From contig JAQBVK010000154.1 of assembly GCA_027623585.1 (NCBI GenBank), positions 1-6,087 on the forward strand: DNA of 6,087 nucleotides, in the 5' to 3' direction. The DNA comes from Planctomycetota bacterium. GTDB taxonomy: Bacteria; Planctomycetota; UBA1135. A program made the translations under genes and the position numbers. The first letter of the stretch is position 1. Each line of letters begins with the position of its first letter. The notes under the pieces were generated by a model. It made no database searches, was not told where the DNA came from, and saw only the letters and a program-made list of their open reading frames with translations. Shown piece by piece: positions 1 to 4,745 of the stretch.

Positions 1-1117
1 GCACACGCGCGCGATCGAGGTCACGGTCGGGTGAGAACCCCAGCACGCTGGAGCGCACCGAGCGGCCGCGCAGGATCGCCGCGTCAGCAGCCGGCGCACC
101 AGTCGAAGCGACGCGGAAGCTGATCATCGACACGGCAGCGCTCGGGTCACAGCCCACGCGCACGTCGAGGCGGCAAAACTCCTGCGACGAACTGTAGTTT
201 CCACCCTTCAAGACCTTGCGCGAACCGTCCCAATTCGGAATCACGGGTTTTTCCACGAGACGCTTCGCGCCCGCCTCGGTGACCTTCACGCGCAGTCCGC
301 TGCTCGGAAAGTCCGGGTAGGGAACGTAAGCCGAGCTGGTCCAACTCCAGACGTTGCCGACCAGGTCCTGAATGCCGAAGGAGGAACGATTGCCAGGCAG
401 CATGCCCACCGGCACGCGTTTGAAGGCGAGGCCCGAAGGCGTGGTCCCGTTGTGGGCCACGGCGCTGCGGTTGAACTCTTTGCCGAAGGGGTAGTCCTGG
501 GACTCGTCGCCGCGCCCGGCGCGTACGAGTTCTTCCTCGGTTGGCAAGCGCAGGCCGGCCCAGGTGCAGTAGCCCATCGCCTCGTTCCAAGTCACGAAGA
601 CCACCGGCTCCAGCGAACGAGTCGCGGGCATTTCCCAGTTCACGCCTTCATCTTTCCAATGCTTTTCCCACCACGTCCCCTGGGTTTCTTCGTCCCACTT
701 GTAGCCGGGGTTGGTGGTCTTGCCGATCAGCAGCAACTGCTCGATCTGCTCCTTGCTCAACTTCGCCCAAGTTGCCGGCGGACGCGCGCCCGTCGCGTTG
801 ACGTACTCCAGGTACATCTCGTTCGTGACGTGCGTCGGCGCGAGCCCGAATTCCGGAAGAAACTCGGTGTGTTGACCGACTTCGCCGCCTATCACCCAGC
901 GATCGGTAGGGGTGCGCGCCGCCTGAATCAGCGGCGTGGCCTCCTTCTCCGTGAGTCCGATCACCACGTTGCCGGCCGGAATCCTGACCAGACCCTTGTA
1001 GCTTTCGGGCGGCGGGGCGGGCTCCTGCGCGGCGTGCAGCGCCGCAGCGGAGCAGGCCAACAAGCTGAGGAGGGCGAGGACAGGGAGCGGCTGAAAAGCC
1101 TGGGCGTTCCGGGTCAT
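1..1117 (-). CDS. Exported FGE-sulfatase (SUMF1-fold) domain protein, C-terminus cut by window edge
   Basis: Reading the minus strand from the ATG at 1117 gives 372 uninterrupted codons up to the window edge. Residues 1-30 look like a signal peptide: a hydrophobic run LPVLALLSLLAC followed by small residues. LLAC (19-22) is a weak lipobox, so lipoprotein and Sec-secreted forms are both possible. The FGE-sulfatase fold starts near residue 43 (LVRIPAGNVVIG) and runs to about 336. Typical landmarks are VTN (97-99), PVVFVTWNEAMGYCTWAG (171-188), RLPTEEE (190-196), YPFG (209-212), DLVGNVWSWT (251-260), VLKGGNY (302-308) and SFRVA (333-337). Family members oxidise a sulfatase cysteine to formylglycine, but many bacterial relatives do other or unknown jobs. 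Only one of the two catalytic cysteines of true FGE is kept: C315 matches human C341, while S310 stands where C336 would be. Canonical FGE activity is therefore doubtful. At least 36 residues follow the domain. No Shine-Dalgarno site precedes the ATG. The family call is firm; the substrate is unknown. Confidence 0.88.
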   Translation of the reverse strand, partial: MTRNAQAFQPLPVLALLSLLACSAAALHAAQEPAPPPESYKGLVRIPAGNVVIGLTEKEATPLIQAARTPTDRWVIGGEVGQHTEFLPEFGLAPTHVTNEMYLEYVNATGARPPATWAKLSKEQIEQLLLIGKTTNPGYKWDEETQGTWWEKHWKDEGVNWEMPATRSLEPVVFVTWNEAMGYCTWAGLRLPTEEELVRAGRGDESQDYPFGKEFNRSAVAHNGTTPSGLAFKRVPVGMLPGNRSSFGIQDLVGNVWSWTSSAYVPYPDFPSSGLRVKVTEAGAKRLVEKPVIPNWDGSRKVLKGGNYSSSQEFCRLDVRVGCDPSAAVSMISFRVASTGAPAADAAILRGRSVRSSVLGFSPDRDLDRARV

Positions 1118-1174
1118 GCGTCTGCGGGGATGCTCGCGAAGAGGTCGGACAGTTTATCCAAGCGTGTCACAGGA

Positions 1175-1196
1175 CCCTCGGACAATTCGTCGAGGG
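1175..1196. promoter_or_regulatory. Operator-like imperfect palindrome in the divergent spacer
   Basis: The 22 bases read CCCTCG-N3-AATT-N3-CGAGGG, with 16 of 22 positions symmetric about an AT centre. The size and symmetry fit a binding site for a dimeric regulator, and the position between two divergent genes suits one. The same bases could form a 6-bp hairpin (1175-1180 with 1191-1196) in RNA. No regulator gene is visible nearby and I do not recognise the consensus. Confidence 0.3.
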
Positions 1197-1221
1197 CGCT
1201 CTCATCTAGACTCCGGGTCCA

Positions 1222-1235
1222 GGGCGGTTTCGCCC
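1222..1235 (+). repeat. Small GC hairpin just upstream of the synthase start
   Basis: GGGCG, a GTTT loop and CGCCC form a perfect 5-bp stem whose 3' end lies 8 bases before the GTG at 1244. The left arm holds the only purine-rich stretch near that start (AGGGCGG, 1221-1227). If the hairpin forms in the mRNA leader it could mask that stretch. It is not followed by a T-tract, so it is not an intrinsic terminator. Confidence 0.3.
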
Positions 1236-1243
1236 CTCTCGTC

Positions 1244-2233
1244 GTGAATGCCGCCCGCCCTTTGCAAGCCTCGGTGACCTCCACACAGCGCGGACAGCGG
1301 CTCGACGTCGCATCGCTCGAACTGCTGCAACCTGCGGTTTCTCGTTCGCGCTTGCAAACTTGGATCCGGGATGGCTGCATGCGCGTCAACGGTGAAATCG
1401 AGCGCCGTCCTGGGCTCGCGGTGGACGCCGGCTGGGAACTCGAGCTGCTGCCGCCGCCGCCGGAGATCCCCGTGATCGGCAGCGGGCTCGAGCCGCGCGT
1501 GCTGCTCGAAGACGAACACATCGTGGTCCTCGACAAACCTTCCGGGCTCATGATGCACGGCACCTCGCCGGGCGATGCTCGGCCGAGCATCGCGCACTGG
1601 CTGGTGGCCCGCTACGGTCCGAATCTGCCGATCGGTCAGGGCGCGGATCGTCCCGGCATCGTGCATCGGCTCGACCGCGAGACCAGCGGCGTGTGCGTGG
1701 CGGCGCGCACGCGTGAGGCGCTCGAGGATCTGATGGGACAATTCGCCGAGCGCAGCGTCGAGAAGGAGTATGCGGCGCTCTGCTACGGCACCCCGCGCTT
1801 CAACAGTGATTGGATCGAAGCGAGGCTGGTGCCGGATCGCAAGAAGCCGAACCGGCAGCGCGTGACGAATTCCGCGGAACCGCAGACGCGCGATGCGCGC
1901 ACCTACTGGGAATTGAAGGAGCGCTTCGACGGCTTTGCGTCGATCGTCGCGAAGCCGCAGACCGGCCGCCGGCATCAGATTCGCGTGCACCTCGCTTCCA
2001 TCGATCTGCCGGTGATCGGCGATTCGATCTACACCGCGCGCAACTTCGGACCCGGCATGCTTCCGGCGGGCACGGCAACGCCCGAACGCGCCATGCTGCA
2101 CGCCGCGCGCTTGAGTTTCGAGCACCCGCAGAGCGGCGCGCGCGTCGAATCCGAATCACCGCTCCACGACGACATGCAAGAACTGCTCGAGGCGCTACGC
2201 GCAGGCGCGCCCTTCAAGGAGTCCGCTGACTGA
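1244..2233 (+). CDS. RluA-family 23S rRNA pseudouridine synthase with N-terminal S4 domain
   Basis: This 329-residue protein, as started here, is of RluC/RluD type; it isomerises uridines to pseudouridine in RNA, most likely 23S rRNA. An S4 RNA-binding domain covers about residues 19-70 (QRLDVASLELL, then SRSRLQTWIRDGCMRVNG at 33-50). The catalytic domain begins near residue 85 with ILLEDEHI-type sequence (VLLEDEHIVVLDKPSG, 86-101). The catalytic signature HRLDRETSG is at 141-149, with D144 the nucleophilic aspartate. KPQTGRRHQIRVHL (237-250), VIGDSIY (257-263) and MLHAARLSFEHP (284-295) are the later conserved motifs. The GTG at 1244 is chosen because GC3-biased codons begin about there and it leaves a short N-terminus before S4. 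GTG 1274 and ATG 1130 are alternatives. No clear Shine-Dalgarno site is seen. The exact target uridine cannot be told, so no symbol is given. Confidence 0.9.
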   Translation: MNAARPLQASVTSTQRGQRLDVASLELLQPAVSRSRLQTWIRDGCMRVNGEIERRPGLAVDAGWELELLPPPPEIPVIGSGLEPRVLLEDEHIVVLDKPSGLMMHGTSPGDARPSIAHWLVARYGPNLPIGQGADRPGIVHRLDRETSGVCVAARTREALEDLMGQFAERSVEKEYAALCYGTPRFNSDWIEARLVPDRKKPNRQRVTNSAEPQTRDARTYWELKERFDGFASIVAKPQTGRRHQIRVHLASIDLPVIGDSIYTARNFGPGMLPAGTATPERAMLHAARLSFEHPQSGARVESESPLHDDMQELLEALRAGAPFKESAD

Positions 2234-2275
2234 TCCTGCTGGCGGCGCGCCGCAGAATCGATCCTATCAGTCGGC
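2225..2275. repeat. Inverted repeat spanning the convergent gene ends
   Basis: GCTGACTGAT (2225-2234) is the inverse of ATCAGTCGGC (2266-2275) at nine of ten positions, the tenth being a G-T wobble. Each arm contains the stop codon of one gene, because both genes end in Ala-Asp-stop. Between the arms lies a perfect 12-base palindrome GCGGCGCGCCGC (2242-2253). Together they could fold as a nested stem acting on transcripts from both sides. No T-run follows either arm, so a standard intrinsic terminator is not supported. Confidence 0.35.
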
Positions 2276-2716
2276 CTTCGCCAGGCCGGGCTCGTGCGCG
2301 AGGATCGCGGCGCGGAACTCGGAGGGCATCGGCGCGCTCACTCGTCCCACGGCGTCCCAGGTGACCATGGTGGCTTCCGCCTCGGCCCAGACCACGCCGT
2401 CCTCGGCGCGCAGGATGCGATAGGCCTGATCGAAGGATCTGCGGCCGAGCCGCGTGGTGCCCATCTGCACCTCCACTTCTTCGCCGCCGCGGCCCGGCGT
2501 GATGAAGCGCAGGGAACTCGCGGCGAGAACGAAGGGAAAGCCGGTCGCGCCCGCGAGCAGCCCGAGCCGTTCACACCAGCGCAAGCGGCCCTCCTCGCAG
2601 AGCGTGAGATAGATCGCGTTGTTGAGCACGCCCAGCGCGTCGTCGTCGGACCAGCGGGTCCGCATCCGGAAGCGAAAGGGCAGCGCGTCCGCTGTGGGAA
2701 CCTGCGGGGCATGCAT
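2267..2716 (-). CDS. Hotdog-fold acyl-CoA thioesterase (4HBT/YbgC-like)
   Basis: This 149-residue protein has the length and fold signature of the 4-hydroxybenzoyl-CoA thioesterase superfamily, whose members hydrolyse acyl-CoA thioesters in the cytoplasm, usually as tetramers. The signature RWSDDDALGVLNNAIYL spans 21-37. D26, three residues before G29, sits where the catalytic Asp of the Pseudomonas enzyme (D17) lies, and NNAIY continues helix 1. The rest alternates strands as expected (SSLRFITPG 68-76, EVEVQMGTTRLG 80-91, VVWAEAEATMVTWD 108-121). The ATG at 2716 is chosen because it gives a normal-length protein. The open frame continues upstream to 2845, but that part runs antisense to the epimerase gene and is arginine-rich and non-homologous. 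The gene is divergent from the propionyl-CoA operon with only 23 bases between start codons, hinting at a role with related acyl-CoAs. Substrate is not determinable. Confidence 0.85.
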   Translation of the reverse strand: MHAPQVPTADALPFRFRMRTRWSDDDALGVLNNAIYLTLCEEGRLRWCERLGLLAGATGFPFVLAASSLRFITPGRGGEEVEVQMGTTRLGRRSFDQAYRILRAEDGVVWAEAEATMVTWDAVGRVSAPMPSEFRAAILAHEPGLAKAD

Positions 2717-2723
2717 GGCGCCC

Positions 2724-2732
2724 GTACGATAC
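2724..2732. promoter_or_regulatory. Overlapping divergent -10-like elements
   Basis: TACGAT on the plus strand (2725-2730) and TATCGT on the minus strand (2731-2726) both fit TANNNT and overlap by five bases. Each ends nine bases from the start codon it faces: the epimerase ATG at 2740 and the thioesterase ATG at 2716. That spacing would put transcription starts at or next to the ATGs, giving leaderless messages, which agrees with the absence of Shine-Dalgarno sites. No good -35 hexamer was seen for either direction, so this remains a prediction. Confidence 0.35.
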
Positions 2733-2739
2733 GAAGCCG

Positions 2740-3195
2740 ATGGCTTCACGAGTGCTCGGAGTGGACCACGTCGCCGTCGTGGTGGCAGATTTGGACGCGG
2801 CGACCCAACTGTGGCGCGACGTACTCGGCCTGCGCGCAGGGGCACGCGAAGTGGTCGAGGACCAAGGCGTCGAGGTCCAGATGATGTGGGCCGGAGATAC
2901 GCGCATCGAACTGGTGCACCCGATCCGCAGTGATTCTCCGGCTGCGAAGTTTCTCGCCCGTCGCGGACCGGGCATGCATCACCTCGCGCTCGCGGTCGAG
3001 AACTGCCGCGAGGCCGTGACCTCGGCGAGCGCGCGCGGTGCGCGCATGATCGATCCCGAACCGCGCGGCGGCGCCCACGGCACGCGCATCGCCTTCATGC
3101 ACCCGCACACCACGGGCGGCGTGCTCTGTGAGTTGGTGGAGGGCGGGGGCGGTCCGTGGCTCCGCGATGAAGCCGAGGAGCGAGCGGCGGAATGA
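2740..3195 (+). CDS. mce: Methylmalonyl-CoA epimerase
   Basis: This 151-residue protein belongs to the vicinal-oxygen-chelate (glyoxalase) superfamily. It interconverts (S)- and (R)-methylmalonyl-CoA, linking propionyl-CoA carboxylase to the B12-dependent mutase. Two paired betaalphabetabetabeta modules are visible: GVDHVAVVVADLDAA (7-21) with RIELVHP (55-61), and GMHHLALAV (78-86) with GVLCELVE (127-134). By symmetry the metal ligands should be H10, E57, H81 and E131. Family hallmarks include FLARRGPGMHH (71-81), DPEPRGGAHGTRIAFMHP (105-122) and TTGGVLCEL. These match epimerases much better than generic glyoxalase I, and the length is typical. The ATG at 2740 places the first strand close to the N-terminus as in the family. 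The TGA stop overlaps the next gene's start (ATGA), showing translational coupling to pccB. The assignment is strengthened by the carboxylase genes downstream. Confidence 0.93.
   Translation: MASRVLGVDHVAVVVADLDAATQLWRDVLGLRAGAREVVEDQGVEVQMMWAGDTRIELVHPIRSDSPAAKFLARRGPGMHHLALAVENCREAVTSASARGARMIDPEPRGGAHGTRIAFMHPHTTGGVLCELVEGGGGPWLRDEAEERAAE
3175..3180 (+). promoter_or_regulatory. Possible ribosome binding site of pccB
   Basis: GAGGAG lies inside the 3' end of the epimerase gene, with 11 bases between it and the pccB ATG. The spacing is slightly long. It is the only purine-rich Shine-Dalgarno-like site before any of the starts in this window. The ATGA overlap would also allow re-initiation by ribosomes finishing the epimerase. 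Confidence 0.4.
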
Positions 3196-4736
3196 GCTCG
3201 GCCGACGACCGCTTGGCGGCCTTGCGCGCCGAATCCCGCCTCGGCGGAGGTGAGGACCGCATCGCAGCCCAACACAAGAAGGGCAAACTCACCGCCCGCG
3301 AACGGCTCGACTTGCTGCTCGACCAAGGCTCTTTCGAGGAAAGCGACGCTTTCGTCCGGCACCGTTCCTCCAACTTCGGGCTCGACCAACAACGGCCACT
3401 CGGCGACGGCGTCGTCACCGGCACCGGCGCGATCGGCGGCCGTCCTGTGGCGGTGTTCGCGCAGGACTTCACGGTCTTCGGCGGCAGCCTCTCGGAGGAA
3501 CACGCCGCCAAGATCTGCAAGGTGATGGACCTCGCGATGAAGTGCGGCATGCCGGTGATCGGACTGAACGATTCCGGCGGCGCGCGCATCCAGGAAGGCG
3601 TGGTTTCGCTCGCAGGATATTCTTCCCTATTTCTGAGGAATACACTGGCCAGCGGCGTGATCCCCCAGATCAGCGCGATCATGGGACCGTGCGCGGGGGG
3701 AGCGGTGTACTCGCCGGCGCTGACCGATTTCATCTGGATGGTGGAAGGCACCTCCACGATGCACATCACCGGCCCCGACGTGGTCAAGACCGTGACCCAC
3801 GAGGAGGTTACCAGTGAGGAACTCGGGGGCGCGCGCGTCCACGCCGAGAAGAGCGGGGTCGCCCACTTCACGGCCGCAGACGACGCCGAATGCCTGGCGC
3901 AGATCCGGCGCCTGATGTCTTTCCTGCCGGCGAACAACACCGAGGATCCCCCGCGCGCAAGTTGCAGCGATCCGGTGGACCGCCGCGCGGAGGAACTCGA
4001 CGAACTCGTGCCGGCCTCGCCGAGCCAGCCCTACGACATGAAGAAGGTGCTGCGCGCGGTGGTGGACGACGGTGATCTGCTGGAGGTGCAGGCCGCCTTC
4101 GCGCGCAACATTGTGACCGCCTTCGCGCGGCTCGGCGGACGCCCGGTCGGCATCGTCGCGAACCAGCCGGCGGTGTTGGCCGGAGTGCTCGACATCGACG
4201 CCAGCGAAAAGGCGGCGCGCTTCGTGCGTTTCTGCGATTGCTTCAACCTTCCGGTGGTGACTTTCGAAGACGTGCCCGGTTTCATGCCCGGCACCGCGCA
4301 GGAACACGGCGGCATCATTCGGCGCGGCGCGAAGTTGCTCTACGCCTATTGCGAAGCCACCGTTCCCAAGCTCACGGTGGTCACTCGCAAGGCTTACGGC
4401 GGCGCCTACTGCGTGTTGTCCTCGAAGCCGACGCGCGGCGACTGGAACGTGGCGTGGCCCGGATCCGAGATCGCCGTGATGGGGGCGGAAGGCGCCGCCA
4501 AAGTGATCTTCCGGCGCGAGATTGCCGCTGCCCAGGACCCCGCAGCCAAGGAACGAGAACTGATCGCAGACTATCGGGAGAAGTTCGCGAATCCATACCA
4601 AGCGGCCGAACGCGGGCTGCTTGACGACGTGATCCGACCCGCTGACACGCGGCCGCGCTTGATCCGCGCGCTCGAATTGTTCTCCACCAAGCGCGAACAG
4701 AATCCGGTTCGCAAGCACGGTTCAATTCCTCTCTGA
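3192..4736 (+). CDS. pccB: Propionyl-CoA carboxylase beta subunit (carboxyltransferase)
   Basis: This 514-residue carboxyltransferase moves the carboxyl group from carboxybiotin to an acyl-CoA, here most likely propionyl-CoA giving methylmalonyl-CoA. It has the normal length for a PccB/AccD5-type subunit, which forms a hexameric core in known enzymes. The N-terminal half shows KLTARERLDLLLD (32-44), DFTVFGGSL (92-100) and the acyl-CoA-site motifs NDSGGARIQEG (126-136) and GPCAGGA (165-171). The C-terminal half shows GVLDIDASEKAARF (331-344), DVPGFMPG (360-367), GGIIRRGAK (373-381) and RKAYGGAYC (399-407). C407 lies where Streptomyces coelicolor PccB has specificity residue D422, so acceptance of acetyl-CoA or longer acyl-CoAs cannot be excluded. 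Its neighbours, the epimerase and the biotin carboxylase, support the propionyl-CoA role. A short stretch of AT-rich rare codons (3612-3644) interrupts the otherwise GC3-rich gene. Confidence 0.93.
   Translation: MSSADDRLAALRAESRLGGGEDRIAAQHKKGKLTARERLDLLLDQGSFEESDAFVRHRSSNFGLDQQRPLGDGVVTGTGAIGGRPVAVFAQDFTVFGGSLSEEHAAKICKVMDLAMKCGMPVIGLNDSGGARIQEGVVSLAGYSSLFLRNTLASGVIPQISAIMGPCAGGAVYSPALTDFIWMVEGTSTMHITGPDVVKTVTHEEVTSEELGGARVHAEKSGVAHFTAADDAECLAQIRRLMSFLPANNTEDPPRASCSDPVDRRAEELDELVPASPSQPYDMKKVLRAVVDDGDLLEVQAAFARNIVTAFARLGGRPVGIVANQPAVLAGVLDIDASEKAARFVRFCDCFNLPVVTFEDVPGFMPGTAQEHGGIIRRGAKLLYAYCEATVPKLTVVTRKAYGGAYCVLSSKPTRGDWNVAWPGSEIAVMGAEGAAKVIFRREIAAAQDPAAKERELIADYREKFANPYQAAERGLLDDVIRPADTRPRLIRALELFSTKREQNPVRKHGSIPL
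3618..3642 (+). other. AT-rich stem-loop within rare-codon patch of pccB
   Basis: TATTCTTC (3618-3625) can pair with GAGGAATA (3635-3642) over eight base pairs including one G-T, with a nine-base loop. It lies in a patch (3612-3644) that is about 39% GC and uses codons scarce elsewhere in the gene, such as TAT, TCT, CTA, TTT, AGG, AAT and ACA. The encoded residues, AGYSSLFLRNT (141-151), look normal for the family, so the oddity is at the nucleotide level. A function is not established. Confidence 0.3.
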
Positions 4737-4745
4737 TCGCGGCGC

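Larger units (their letters stand above)
1118..1243. other. Non-coding divergent spacer
   Basis: This 126-base gap separates the divergent starts of the FGE-like gene and the pseudouridine synthase gene. The plus-strand frame of the synthase stays open through it, and an in-frame ATG lies at 1130. However, the codons there (AGT TTA TCC, ACA GGA, TCA TCT AGA) lack the strong G/C third-base preference of the genes, and the implied peptide has no family similarity that I recognise. I therefore read it as spacer. It should hold the promoters of both genes, but I see no convincing -35/-10 pair on either strand. Confidence 0.6.

Noticed and set aside
147..590. Minus-strand open frame of 147 residues
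   Set aside because: It overlaps the FGE-like gene on the same strand in another frame, is arginine-rich and shows no family motif.
1150..1190. Minus-strand promoter for the FGE-like gene (TTGTCC with GATAAA or TTGGAT downstream)
   Set aside because: Spacing or the -10 match is poor in every combination tried, so no specific promoter is claimed.
452..1243. Upstream extension of the pseudouridine synthase reading frame (a 593-residue open frame from 452)
   Set aside because: The part before about 1118 is antisense to the FGE-like gene, which has clear family motifs; the part from 1118 to 1243 lacks coding-like codon use. The extra N-terminus shows no recognisable domain.
2242..2253. GC palindrome as an intrinsic terminator
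   Set aside because: With a minimal loop only a four-pair stem remains, and no T-tract follows on either strand.
2717..2845. N-terminal extension of the thioesterase to an upstream ATG at 2845
   Set aside because: The 43 extra residues are arginine-rich, antisense to the epimerase start, and would exceed the usual family length.
2294..2884. Plus-strand open frame of 196 residues antisense to the thioesterase
   Set aside because: It has no recognisable motif and is typical of the long spurious frames found opposite GC-rich genes.
3627..4718. Minus-strand open frame of 363 residues opposite pccB
   Set aside because: It is a mirror of GC3-biased codons; its histidine- and arginine-rich product resembles no family I recognise, while the plus strand is unmistakably a carboxyltransferase.
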